From Schistocerca nitens (taxonomy: Eukaryota > Arthropoda > Insecta > Orthoptera > Acrididae): 64,000 nt of DNA. The translations under genes were made by a program, and so were the position numbers. The notes beneath the pieces are model-generated. The model was not told the DNA's origin and ran no database searches. It saw only the letters and a program-made list of their open reading frames with translations. Numbering within the stretch: the stretch's first letter is position 1; the number at the start of each line of letters is the position of its first letter. The DNA lies in contig NC_064615.1 in NCBI RefSeq assembly GCF_023898315.1, positions 738,084,950 through 738,148,949 of the forward strand. The letters are read 5' to 3'. Below are positions 1 through 10,521 of the stretch, piece by piece.

Positions 1-377
1 CATATTCTGCTAACAGTCATTGGATCTCGACCAACGCGAGCAGCAATGTCGCGATACGATAATCCGCAATCGCGATAGGCTACAATCCGACCTTTCTCAA
101 AGTCGGAAACGCGATGGTACGCATTTTTCCTCCTTACACGAGGCATCACAATAACGTTTCACCAGGCAACGCCGGTCAACTGCTGTTTGTGTATGAGAAA
201 TCGGTTGGAAAGTTTCCTCATGGCAGCACGTTGTAGGTGTCTTCACCTGCGCCAACCTTGTGTGAATGCTCTGTAAAGCTAATCATTTGCATATCACAGC
301 ATCTTCTTCCTGTCGGTTAAATTTCGCGTCTGTAGCACGTCATCTGTGTGGTGTAGTAGTTTTAATGGCCAGTAGTG
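1..377 (-). mobile_element. Tc1-like element, 5' end (cut by window edge)
   Basis: Nearly identical to 14981-15358, the 5' end of the full-length Tc1-like copy in intron 1. It ends in the inverted-repeat terminus CCAGTAGTG followed by TA at 378-379. The minus strand encodes the transposase N-terminus from an ATG at 144-146 (MPRV...), a helix-turn-helix DNA-binding region. The rest lies outside the window. Confidence 0.85.
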
Positions 378-1080
378 TATATACACTGCCTGCTCACAGC
401 CGATTGGTCGAATGCACAACTGTTGTTTGTAATTGTTTGTTCACGCTCCACCGTAGTCACCGCGATAGCGTCGCTTCTACGTACGGTGTATGCTTTTGGC
501 GGGCATTCCACAGCGTGCGGCACCCGTCTTGTACAAAGTTAAGACATGGTTAAAACTTCGTGTGGAACGTACCACACTCCTTCTACCTATGATATCAGCA
601 GTTTCACACGTCACTGGTCGTAAATCACTCTTACTGTAACGTGCACTATTTCGATGCCTTCATACGTAGCTGCTAAGTTTGAACGTCCGCCATGTGAATC
701 ATCTACAAGAGAAGTACGACCACTTTTCAGAACAGTTACCCATTTTTTTAGCGTGTAGAAGAAAGAAGCAAGCTTCATAAAACCTTTAGTCTCCGGATGA
801 GTATCCGTTGACAGAAAATCATCCAAAATAAAGTAATTTTACAAAAACGTGGTATTGCTGTTTGTCAATTTGAGGGAAAACGCATACTATGATAACTTTC
901 AAAATCATTATTAATAAAAGTATCCCGCAGATGAAGTTGATACGAAACTTTCGAAATTGCGTAACGTGTATCAGCGTCCTCTTTGCGTCAAACTGAGAAA
1001 TTTCTCTCTGACATTATAATTAGTCCGGAAATGTACTTTCATGACTCACCAAACGGCATATAGGCAGTACTTTTCCACAC
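378..1080. other. No gene recognised
   Basis: AT-rich non-coding sequence upstream of a LINE fragment. Short ORFs here have no family features. Confidence 0.6.
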
Positions 1081-1277
1081 GTTCACGACTATTCTGAAAA
1101 TAATAAATTACTGAATTCAAAGCAGTTTGGCTTCAGATCAAATCTATGCACATTAAAAGCGATAGGAAACCTGTTATATATTTATATGATAGCAAACTAC
1201 TTGTGCTACAGTTACAGATCTGGGCAAAGCATTCGATTCCGTGTCACATGAGAATATGATAGTTAAATTAGTTCAAA

Positions 1278-1672
1278 AATGCTCAAATGTGTATCAATTT
1301 CTAAGGGACCAAACTGTTTAGGTCATCGGTCCCTAGACTCACAAACTACTTAAACTAACTTAAACCTGCTTGTGTTAAGAACAACACACACACCCATACC
1401 AGAGGGAGGACTCGAAAATTGTTCAAATGGCTCTAAGCACTATGGAACTTAACATCTGAGGTCATCAGTCCCCTAGACTTAGAACTACTTAAACCTAACG
1501 ACATCACACACATCCATGCCCGAGGCAGGATTCGAACCTGCGACCCTAGCAGCAGCCCGGTTCCGGACTGAAGCGCCTAGAACCGCTCGGCCACAGCGGC
1601 CGGCGGGAGGACTCGAACCTCCGGCGGGAGGGGCCGCGCAGTCCGTGACATGACGCCTCAAACCGAGCGGCC
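1278..1672 (-). mobile_element. tRNA-derived SINE (second family), itself interrupted
   Basis: Flanked by the target duplication TTAAATTAGTTCAAA. Read on the minus strand it starts with a tRNA-like head containing a GGTTCGAGTCC B box, then a body related to, but diverged from, the dominant SINE of this window. At 1417-1604 it is split by a copy of that dominant SINE, so insertion order is LINE, then this SINE, then the inner SINE. Confidence 0.8.
1417..1604 (-). mobile_element. Dominant tRNA-derived SINE inserted in another SINE
   Basis: Flanked by GGGAGGACTCGAA at 1404-1416 and 1605-1617, a 13-base target duplication taken from the host SINE. Minus-strand orientation: tRNA-like head with A box (TGGCCGAGCGG) and B box (GGTTCGAATCC), body, then a tail ending in the complement of TTCAAATGG. 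Confidence 0.9.
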
Positions 1673-2149
1673 TTAAATTAGTTCAAATTTGGCATAAGAG
1701 ATGAGTCGTCAAGTTCATTTGGGTACCATTTATCTGACGGGATACAGCAAGTGTATTTAAATGTTTAGATATCACATCTGTTGAAAAGAAAACAAAGAAT
1801 CCCACCGGTGTCAGTTCTTGAACCATTTCTCTTCACTGTTTATATAAATGATTTCTCAAATTCTGTACCATGTGTGAATGTACTCTATGGTGATTAAATC
1901 ACCCGGGTAACAATAAGTGAAAATTTACAAAGCATTCAAAATTACATGGGAGAAACAAACGAGAAGAGTTATTACTGATATTTGGCAAACCATGCATCCA
2001 TTACCAAAACAAAAAACCGAAGATATTTATTTTAATCTCAGCTTGGCGCCTAAGATAAGGCTAGTAACGCTTGGGCCCTGGATGTATTTTAGGTTTGTCT
2101 CCAAGCGAGGCTTGAAGCAGTCAATTCAGATCACTTAATGTAACAGTCC

Positions 2150-2460
2150 CAAGTCTCTACATCTATAGCTCTTATAATGTAGGCCAAAGAAAATTTACAG
2201 AGATTTAGATTAAGAAATACTGTTCATTTGCATAGTATAAGAAATAACTACATAGGAGATTTACTGTGCTCAAGACTCTCCGACACACACAATAGTCACG
2301 AAGACACGAGACTGAAGTTCTTCAACAAATTGACAGAAACGTCCCGCTTGCCCCTCTCACATAAGTTTAGAAAGATTTAGCAACTTGGCTCAAAGAATAT
2401 TAACTCACGGAGAGTGATGTCCAAGAATGGTGCTTTCAAAAGCTATACTCTACTCATTAC
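2150..2460 (+). pseudogene. Possible LINE C-terminal remnant
   Basis: One frame reads NYIGDLLCSRLSDTHNSHED followed by LKFFNKLTE, resembling the C-terminal tail of jockey-like LINE proteins (xLKxFNKLP). Heavily decayed, with no clear boundaries. Confidence 0.35.
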
Positions 2461-3099
2461 GAACTTGTATTTTCACATAAACTATTAACTGTATTAACTG
2501 TACATTATATTTTGACAAGGCCAATTATATGAAAACATACTGAACGGTTGACAATAACACGTTGTAAACTTTCTTTACTCAGAGTCGCTGCTACTTCTCT
2601 AACGACCGCATGTATGTCACAAACAACACTTGATAACCAACAAATACTAGTAAGGGTAATCACACTTGTTGAGTAATGCGTGAAACAAAAGATTCGGAAA
2701 GTGGTGGTGAGTAATAGCAGGGGCGGAAGGAGGAGGAGGGGAACCAGCACACGACTTCCACCGGAACCGTTTCCTGGAAGGAAATCTGCGAGTTCTACAC
2801 TGTTCCGCTACGCTCAGAAGACCGTATAATGGTACAAGATGTGTTGTTAACGCACTCTGCTCTACTTACGGCGAGCAAACTTGTTCTAAGTGAAAAGTCC
2901 AAATTTTCCTGAAGTAAAAAATAGTTACGTATTACTTTGTTCGGAGAGAGGGGTAGCAGAGAAGGAATCTGTATATCCAGCAGGGGAGGAAATCAAATGC
3001 GCACCTTATAATCCTGCTTTAGCTCTTCGAAGGCTTTCTACATCGCGTAGACAATTTTGCGTTGATTCCTTAGATTAAGCCATGGTCTCGTTGGAGTAA
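2461..3099. other. No gene recognised
   Basis: I see no family features or repeat termini in this stretch. Confidence 0.5.
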
Positions 3100-3960
3100 G
3101 CTAGGTCGGTCATTTGGCTCTTGCTACCTTTTTGTCTTGGTGGGTGGCTACCAGTAATGCAGTTTTTGCAGTCAGGCAAAAAAATCATTTTTCATTTTCT
3201 ATATATGATATTAACTACATTATTTTTAAACAAGAAGGATACAGGAGCAACACAGTTTCTCAGAGATTCCAGTTAGAAGAAGAACCAGACGGTCATGGAA
3301 GAGCATTGTGACGAACAATAAAAGGACGATAGCTGCGAAAGTCACTACAGAACTCTATGTCGCACTCACGAACGCTGTCAGCACCAAGACAACACGAAGG
3401 GAGTTCAAAAAGCTGGGAATACCAAAACCATTCATCAGTAATGCAAAAGCCCGTAACAAGAAAACTTGACGCTGAAGCCGTAATACCTGGACCGGAGAAA
3501 TGGAAGAAAGGTATTCAGCCGGATGAGTCTTGTTTCACACTGTTTCCAACTTTTGGGCGAGTTTACAACAAAGGCGGGAGACGTGGCGGGTTTCGATGAT
3601 TATTTCGCCAGCCATATCGTGATACTCCATCGGCTCAGTGGGTTCTCTGCAAGTTAGTATTACTGCCAAGGATTACGTGACCATTTTGGCTGGTCTGGTC
3701 CATGCCAGGGTACAATGTTTGTTCCCCAGTGGTGATGCTGTAAGGCAACTATTCACAAGGCTCGCTTCGTACACGACTCCGCGACACACCGTCAGGTGGC
3801 ATGCGAAGTATGGATGTAGATGTAGATGTAGATGTAGACTGGTTTCGTGAGCACGAGGATGAATCGCCACATCTCTGCTGGTCACCACAGTCACCGGATC
3901 TCAATATTATTGAGGCTTTGTGATCTACTTTGGAGGGAAGCGTGCATGATCGCACTTTTA
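3100..3960 (+). pseudogene. Decayed Tc1-like transposase
   Basis: Frames in order show an N-terminal DNA-binding segment around 3230-3480 (TNNKRTIAAKVTTELYVAL), the first catalytic block WKKGIQPDESCFTLFPTFGR near 3520-3550, a middle block (ITAKDYVTILAG) near 3660 and the last block (WSPQSPDLNIIEALWSTLEG) near 3880-3935. Aspartates and glutamate of a DD34E-type enzyme are visible, but stops and frameshifts intervene. A short LINE 3' tail splits it at 3779-3836. Confidence 0.75.
3779..3836 (+). mobile_element. Minimal 5'-truncated LINE tail
   Basis: 58 bases ending in (GATGTA)n-like repeats, the typical 3' end of CR1/jockey-like insect LINEs. It interrupts the Tc1-like transposase between codons for HD and WF. 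A 4-base GACT repeat flanks it (3775-3778, 3837-3840), as expected from a target duplication. Confidence 0.55.
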
Positions 3961-4106
3961 AAAAACGTTCGAATAGTTTCACATGGGATACCACTAGATG
4001 TAAGCAATTGGGTTACACAAATTTCCTCCCGCAGACAGGAGAGGGAAGGGGTGGCGACAGGTAGTACATCCGACAATCACCTACCACTAATATAACCAAG
4101 TCCAAT

Positions 4107-4622
4107 CGAGAATGAGATTTTCACTCTGCAGCGGAGTGTGCGCTGATATGAAACTTCCTGGCAGATTAAAGCTGTGTGCCAGACCGAGGCTCGAACTCGG
4201 GACCTTTGCCTTTCGTGGGCAAGTTTTCTACCAACTGAGCTACCCAAGCACGACTCACGCCCCTTCCTCACACCTTTACTTCTGCTAGTACCTCGTCTCC
4301 TACCTTCCAAACTTTACAGAAGCTCTCCTGCGAACTTTGCAGAACTAGTGAAAATCTCGTTCTGGAAACATCCCCCAGGCTGTGGCTAAGCCATGTCTCC
4401 GCAACATCCTTTCTTTCAGGAGTGCTAGTTCTGCAAGGTTCGCAGGAGAGCTTCTGTAAAGTTTGGAAGGTAGGAGACGAGGTACTGGCAGAAGTGAAGC
4501 TGTGAGGGCGGGGCGTAAGTTGTGCTTGGGTAGCTCAGTTGGTAGAGCACTTGCCCGCGAAAGGCTAAGATCCCGATTTCGAGTCTCGGTCCGGCACACA
4601 GTTTTAATCTGCCAGGAAGTTT
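4107..4622. mobile_element. Foldback element with tRNA-like sequence in each arm
   Basis: Two 199-base inverted arms (4150-4348 and 4425-4623) surround a 76-base loop. Each arm contains a tRNA-like stretch with A box (TAGCTCAGTTGG) and B box-like (TTCGAGTC) motifs, facing inward on opposite strands. Outer flanks share CAAGTCCAAT (4097-4106 and 4623-4632), consistent with a 9-10 base target duplication. No protein is encoded. The arm sequence is one I recall as abundant in orthopteran sequence. Confidence 0.8.
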
Positions 4623-4902
4623 CAAGTCCAATAATTAACATGCCGACCCCGTTAAAACGCGTGACAGAGGCTAGGATAAAGAAGGGTGGAACGACATCAC
4701 TTGCGGGGTGAGGATCATAACCGAGGACGAGTATGTGGAAGGAACAGGATGTTTAAAATATAGACGCCTTTCGACGTCAAGGTCAACACAGATGGAGAAT
4801 TTGTTCGTACTGAACAACAATGGGAAAATTATTTGACTGCAGCCTTCCTTAAGGAACAATTACAGGATTTTCCTTTAAGCAGTATAGGGAAAATATTCAG
4901 AA

Positions 4903-5102
4903 AAAATGGTTCAAATGGCTCTGAGCGCTATGGGACTTAACTGCTGTGGTCATCAGTCCCCTAGAACTTAGAACTAATTAAACCTAACTAACCTAAGGAC
5001 TTCACACACATCCATGCCCGAGGCAGGATTCGAACCTGCGACCGTAGCGGTCGCGCGGTTCCGGACTGAAGCGCCTAGAACCGCTCGGCCACTTCGGCCG
5101 GC
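4903..5102 (-). mobile_element. Dominant tRNA-derived SINE
   Basis: Full-length copy on the minus strand flanked by AAATATTCAGAA (4891-4902, 5103-5114). Head with TGGCCGAGCGG and GGTTCGAATCC promoter boxes; tail ends at the TTCAAATGG-complement. Confidence 0.93.
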
Positions 5103-5127
5103 AAATATTCAGAATCAAAGTAAGAAT

Positions 5128-5215
5128 TGCAGGACAGGGATTTGAACCCCAGTTGTCCTGAATATGAGTCCATTGCCTTAATCACTATTCCATCTCTTTC
5201 TGTAAACAGCCAGTT
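5128..5215 (-). repeat. tRNA-like SINE head remnant
   Basis: The minus strand reads TAGTGATTAAGGCAATGG (A-box-like) and GGGTTCAAATCCC (B box). Same family as 26000-26085. A diverged repeat, not a functional tRNA gene: no intact cloverleaf was found. Confidence 0.55.
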
Positions 5216-5984
5216 GTGATCTTTGGGTAACATCTTAGATACCAATGTACAGCACAGTGTCTAGAAGAAGCTTTCTTGACTTCGTATGTTTCATTTATGT
5301 TAAGTAACAGGAGTCTGCCCCATTGTTTATTTATTAAATTGACCGATTTAGGCTACTAAGACGACATTTGCTTTTAGCTGCTGCAACAGCGCCCCTTAAA
5401 GCTGATGCCATTTTTTTATCTCCGGTTTTCATAGCAGATTACGCCGTTTCGTGAGAAACATGTTTAGTAACTACTTCCAGTTAAGCGGGGGCTGTAGCCT
5501 ATGCCTCAAAATTCTGGCGCTGTAAAGCTTTTATTTATATTGAATGAGTTTATTCTTTTCACTGAGTGCAGCCCTTCTTTGTCTTTCAGTTCCGCACCGA
5601 CGCCGACACCATGACGAGGTCGTGAGCGTTGATGAAGATCAAGGAGAATTATGAAGCATTGTGATGACAGGCAGCTCTTCCAGGATCAGCGAAAGTGGAA
5701 ACTGAAATGCGCTGCTTTTGTGTGACACCCAAGTCAGAATGTGACGAAGAGCTGCCGGAAACGCAACAACTGTATAGACTGCGGTCTTATTTTTAAAGTG
5801 TAGTTATCGTTCTATCACCTATACAGAACAAGCAATGCTGGAAAGCAGACATGTACTAAATTTTCCTCTAGTGGGAGTTATTTACAACCCAAAATATGTT
5901 TTACGGCAAGGTGTAGCCGGAGAAACAACAGCGACTGATTCTAAATGAAGTGCGAGGTGCTACAGTTGTGACGTATGTGTCGCG
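5216..5984. other. Region immediately upstream of exon 1
   Basis: No gene recognised. It should contain the promoter or a 5' UTR of the CUB-family gene. A pyrimidine-rich CTTTGTCTTTCAG at 5577-5589 could be a splice acceptor for a 5' UTR exon, but nothing confirms it. Confidence 0.4.
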
Positions 5985-6150
5985 ATGCGCCCTCGTTCTG
6001 CGATGCTGGTGGTGCTTCTGACTCTGCAGGCGTTAGGCCGGACAGCTGGGCAACAGGCGAACCACAGCATTAGCGCCCGGGGGACCTCTGGCCTCATATC
6101 CGGTCTTGCGCAGTTCAAGCGGCAGTGGGCGCACCAGAAGCTAGCCAGGC
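5985..6150 (+). CDS. Exon 1 of secreted CUB-family protein: signal peptide and linker
   Basis: First coding exon of the only host gene I can support. The ATG opens a hydrophobic stretch (MLVVLLTLQALG) followed by small residues (RTAGQQ), a typical secretory signal peptide with cleavage likely near residue 22-24. A second in-frame Met at residue 7 could also start the same signal. The mature start contains one N-glycosylation sequon (NHS). The exon ends at a strong donor, AGGC|GTAAGT, leaving one base of a codon. That base plus the first two bases of exon 2 give CTG, so the phase fits. The open frame beyond the donor is intron read-through. I cannot place the promoter or any 5' UTR exon with confidence; a pyrimidine-rich acceptor-like site near 5589 is a possible upstream splice site. 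The protein is presumably secreted. Its molecular function is unknown, and the family match is from memory. Confidence 0.72.
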
Positions 6151-7239
6151 GTAAGTACCCGTTCACTGCTTTGTTCACGTGTTTCCCTGTGGCGAAGAAG
6201 CACAGTTTCTCTAGAATTGTCCCTTATGTAATCTATCATTCTTTATTCTCTTTATGCTGTACACTTGTTTTTATGTGCCTACAAGGCCACCATGTGTATT
6301 GTTTGCAACTATTCAGTTTGTCTTGCATCAAGGATAATTTCCCATCCTGGTTGTATTCGACCTGTAGTTATCAGCACTACTAATCTTTTCCAGACGACAC
6401 TGTTGTGTACTTAAAAACGCAACGGTGGTGGAATAAGCCAATGTACAGTAGGAACATGGTAATTACGGCCTTATTAGAACACACACATTCAGTTAACTTA
6501 CGTCGATTATGCTACTGAAAGATGATTATCTCGTGATGTACGGTTTGTGGGATGTTCTCAGACTGTTCTGTAAAATGAGTATCAGTCGTGCAGTGGAAAA
6601 AAAAAGAAAAATCGGGATGCTGCATGCCATTTGTGCAGCAGACGATCGTAGGTTCCAAAGATTAAAAAACTGCTAATCGCTGTCAGTGCATTCTCAGATG
6701 TAACTAATGATAAAATTTCACTACTACAGATTTCAGTATTTTTAAGAACACCTTTCTCAAATTACTGTCAAATAAAGTTTCTTGTGACCTCCATCAAAAT
6801 ACGACGTTGTTTACAACGATAAAATAAAAAGAATTAATCTGATAAAAGATTAAACTATTAACCAAAGTTTTAAAGATTAAGACACTCTAGTTTATAAGAT
6901 ACGTCCTTTCCCAATATCCTACGTATGAAGATCCAAGTTACGTTGCAGATAACTAGGCCTATCGCTATCATTTACCTTATTCTTTACATTCCCACACCAC
7001 TTCCTTTCATAACTTATTGCCAAACCAAAAACACGAGTATGAGAGAGAGAGACTACAATTTACAAAGCTCATGCAAGAAAATGAGGACTTACGATGCCCA
7101 AAAAAAGGCCTTTACTTGAAACGAATGGTATGGATACACTATTGCCTGTTATGCATCCCTTTGACTCTTTACTTGATAGAGAAGAGTATGTACAAACGTT
7201 TAGGTTTGGCTACTTTTGCCACGAGAAGAACAGCAAACG
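6151..7239. other. Start of intron 1, no gene
   Basis: Intronic AT-rich sequence after the exon 1 donor; no family recognised. Confidence 0.6.
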
Positions 7240-7450
7240 TCAGGGATGTAGAAATCGGTAACTTAACATATTTTGCAAATTTCAAATCACTGATGTCTTA
7301 TGGAATAATATTTTGTGATAACTCCTCCTATAGGCAAAATGTATTCATTCCACATCACAAAATAATTAGAATTATGTTTTTGGTTCACACACGTATATCT
7401 TGCAGGCATCACTTTAATTAGCTGAGAATATACCCTTACGGAACTGACTA
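7240..7450 (+). pseudogene. LINE C-terminal reverse-transcriptase fragment
   Basis: Reads LTYFANFKSLMSYGIIFCDN and then VFIPHHKIIRIM, matching the YFAYFHSLxSYGIIFWGN...VFxxQKxxIR block downstream of the polymerase in jockey-like LINEs. The same block recurs at 54.35-54.45 kb. 5' part missing. Confidence 0.6.
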
Positions 7451-7625
7451 ACAATACATCTTTAGACATGCCTGCTGTAGCAACGTAGTGGAAGTATGAA
7501 ATACTTACCATCGTCATGATCATCCACGCCGTAATGGTCCTGTGCGACTGATTAACGTGGTGTTGGAAATTACACTGATGACGATTATTTCGTGTTTGTT
7601 GCGCTTGTTCCAGTCGGGACTAACA

Positions 7626-7822
7626 AAAAGTTCAAATGGCTCTGAGCACTATGCGACTTAACTTCTGTGGTCATCAGTCCCCTAGACTTAGAACTACTTA
7701 AACCTAACTAACCTAAGGACATCACACACATCCATGCCCGAGGCAGGCTTCGAACCTGCGACCGTAGCGGTCCCTCGGTTCCAGACTGTATCGCCTAGAA
7801 CCGCCCAACCACTCCAGCCGGC
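7626..7822 (-). mobile_element. Dominant tRNA-derived SINE
   Basis: Minus-strand copy with TCGGGACTAACA duplicated at 7614-7625 and 7823-7834. B box GGTTCGAAGCC is slightly decayed. Confidence 0.92.
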
Positions 7823-8164
7823 TCGGGACTAACAGTACATAGTGTTTCACTAGGCATGGTCTGCATCTTAAAAGGACTGATAAGGATGGTATAGCTAACT
7901 GGTGAAAGTATAAGCAAGTGCTTATTGATCTATGCACGGCGAAAGACCTAATTGTCATGGATTGGAGAAAAAGATTTCTTTTAGGAAACAGCCGAAGCAG
8001 TTTTTTGCCTGTTTAAAGATTGTTCCCATTAGTTTAAACCTCAGCCATTTGGTAAATTTACGTATAATTTTAAGGAAACCGCTCGTATGTGGATGATGTT
8101 GCCGTCTGGTAACACATACTCTATGGCTGCATCGAGCTACACTGTGTTTAGCGTCATCGAGTTG

Positions 8165-8770
8165 GCAGACACGGCAAAAAAAGGACGCGTTGGTCCACCT
8201 CTTACTTTTATGCAAGCAGTTATTCGACTTGGCACTCATTGGTATAGTTGTTGGATGTCCTCCTGAAGAACAGCGTGTCAAATTCTGCCCGATTGGCGTG
8301 TTAGATCGCCAAAATCGCGTCTGGTGTGTGGGGGGGGGGGGGGGGGGGGCTGCCAATATTGCTTCAAACATCTCAGTTTTGGAGAGATCGGGCGACCTTA
8401 CTGACCAAGGTAGCGTTTGGCAAGCGCGAAGACCAGCAGTAGAATCTTTCTCCCTGTGCGGGCTGCCTTTATGTTACTAAAATGTAAGCCCAGGATAGCT
8501 TGCCATGGTGGCGAATAAAACGTGGCGTTGATTATCATCGCGTAACGTTTTGTGCAGTAAGTGTGCCGTGGGTGACAACCAAAGGGGTCCTGCTATGAAA
8601 GGAAACTGTACCCCAGACCATCATTCCTGGTTTAGGGCAAATGGCGGGCGACAGTCAGATTGGTATTACACTGCTGTCTGGGGCCTCTCCAGACACGTCG
8701 TCATCGGAGATCATTTCTTAGCGGGACGCATCACAAGCCGAACACATGACTGGGGAAGCCTCCTCTTCAC
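8165..8770 (-). pseudogene. Tc1-like transposase C-terminal half, decayed
   Basis: Homologous to 16.6-17.2 kb: shares TTGTTGGATGTCCTCCTGAA, AGATCGGGCGACCTTACTG-like and CATCATTCCTGG blocks in the same order. On the minus strand these encode the C-terminal catalytic half. It contains a run of 20 G at 8330-8349. Both ends are eroded. Confidence 0.6.
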
Positions 8771-8801
8771 ACAGTAGAGGATCAGGCACTTACTTCAATA
8801 C

Positions 8802-8908
8802 AAATGGTTCAAATGGCTCTGAGCACTATGGGACTTAACATCTGAGGTCATCAGTCCCCTAGGGCTTAGAACTACTTAAACCTAACTAACCTAAGGACAT
8901 CACACACA
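8802..8908 (-). mobile_element. SINE tail half, head missing
   Basis: Minus-strand copy of the dominant SINE body and tail without the tRNA-like head. It abuts a complete copy in the opposite orientation. Confidence 0.85.
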
Positions 8909-9107
8909 GCCGGCCGCGGTGGCCGAGCGGTCCTAGGCGCTTCAGTCCGGAACCGCGTGACTGCTACGATCGCTGGTACGAATCCTGCCTCGGGCAAGGG
9001 TGTGTGTGATGTGCTCAGGTTGGTTAGGTTTAAGTAGTTCTAAGTTCTAGGGGACTGATGACCTAAGATGTTAAGTCCCATAGTGCTCAGAGCCATTTGA
9101 ACCATTT
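8909..9107 (+). mobile_element. Dominant tRNA-derived SINE, plus strand
   Basis: Starts with GCCGGCCGCGGTGGCCGAGC, contains a B box (TGGTACGAATCC, one base off consensus) and ends GAACCATTT. Together with 8802-8908 it makes an inverted repeat with arms of about 105 bases. Confidence 0.92.
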
Positions 9108-9910
9108 GTGGTCTTCAGTCCTGAGACTCGTTTGATGCAGCTCTCCATGCTACTCTATCCTGTGCAAGATTCTTCATCTCTGCAACCTACATACTTCTGA
9201 ATCTGCTTAGTGTCTTTATCTCTTGGTCTCCCTCTACGATTTTTACCCTCCACACTGCCCTCCAATACTAAATTGGTCATCCCTTGATACCTCAGAACAT
9301 GTCCTACCAAGCGATCCCTTCTTCTAGTCAAGTTGTGCCACAAACTTCTCTTCTCCCCAATCCTCTTCAACACCTCCTCATTAGTTATGTGATCTACCCA
9401 TCTAAACTTCAGCATTTTTCTGTAGCATCACGTTTCGAAAGCTTCTATTCTCTTCCTGTCTAAACTATTTATCGTCCATGTTTCACTTCCATACATGGCT
9501 ACACTCCATACAAATACTTTCAGAAACGACTTCCTGACACTTAAATCTATACTCGATGTTAACAAATTTCTCTTCTTACACTGAGTCTACATTTTATATC
9601 CTCTCTACTTCGACCATCATCAGTTATTTTGCTCCCCAAATAGCAAAACTCCTTTACTACTTTAAGTGTCTCATTTCCTAGTCTAATTCCCTCAGCATCA
9701 CCTGACTTGATTCGACTACATTCCATTATCCTCGTTTTGCTTTTGTTGATGTTCATCTTGTATTCTCCTTTCAAAACACTGTCCATTCCGTTCAACTGCT
9801 CTTCCAAGTCCTTTGCTGTCTCTGACAGAATTACGATGTCATTGGCAAAATTTACAGTTTTTATTTCTTCTCAGTTCATTAACTTTGCTCTTATTCCTGC
9901 TGGAAGAATA
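9108..9910 (-). pseudogene. RTE-like LINE ORF2, 3' portion
   Basis: Minus-strand pieces read FCYLGSKITDDGRSREDIK and, after a frameshift, LKFRWVDHITNEEVLKRIG then RRDRLVGHVLRYQGM and GKNRRGRPR. These are the post-polymerase blocks of RTE-type LINE proteins, in the same order as the plus-strand copy at 31.3-31.9 kb. The element is 5'-truncated and frameshifted. Confidence 0.8.
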
Positions 9911-10521
9911 TTATTGCACTGGGTTTCATAATTGGTTTGGGCTACAAATGATATATTGTTTTCGTCATAAATTTCTTGTATTAGATAGTTTATCCAAACA
10001 CCAGAAATCAAAACTTCGGGGGAATGTGCAATACGGTAGTAAGCGATCGGCAATTAAAGATGTAAGAAATAGTTGACTCCATATTCATATCATACCATTG
10101 AGTTTTGATACATTTTACATGAAAAATGAACTGTGAGAAAGCTTCGTGCCCTACACTATAAAAGGTAAAGTCAGTTTCATCAGTCAGATAGATTTCGGCC
10201 AGAGTTTTCTGCGATGTGAGAGAGATTCTTCTCATTACCTTACAAACCATAGCTGGGAAATAAAATGAAATTTTGTGGATGGAATGATTGGCAAAATACG
10301 CACAAAGAAGCCTGGATTATAAGAGGAAAAAATTCATCTAGACAACGTACCTGCCCACAAAGGTGCCCTGAACATGAGTTTTTCCACCTGTCCCATTCAC
10401 CCAGTCCCTCACTGGAAGATTTTCTTTTTAATTAAACGAAGATGTTACGTTCACACATTCAGGAATCTCGCTTCAGGTAGGAAATCTACTCGCTCGAATG
10501 AAGTAGCAAAAAATAATCCCG

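Larger units (their letters stand above)
1081..1890 (+). pseudogene. Jockey-like LINE reverse-transcriptase fragment, split by SINEs
   Basis: The part before the SINEs reads KQFGFRSNLCTLKAI, and further on a degraded DLxKAFDSVSHENM-like segment. After them comes SVLEPFLFTVYINDFSN, equivalent to the GSVLGPxLFxxYINDF motif of non-LTR reverse transcriptases. Frameshifts and stops make it non-functional. The piece is interrupted at 1278-1672 by a SINE flanked by a 15-base duplication of LINE sequence (1263-1277 and 1673-1687). Confidence 0.65.

Noticed and set aside
4520..4600. Functional tRNA gene (TAGCTCAGTTGG ... TTCGAGTC)
   Set aside because: It is part of a foldback arm with a mirror copy; acceptor and anticodon stems do not form a clean cloverleaf, so it is called a repeat.
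5590..5984. 5' UTR exon of the CUB-family gene
   Set aside because: Only a pyrimidine-rich AG supports it; several upstream ATGs and no other evidence.
5985..6383. 132-residue single-exon reading of exon 1
   Set aside because: Passes through a strong GTAAGT donor; downstream residues are unlike the family while spliced exons match.
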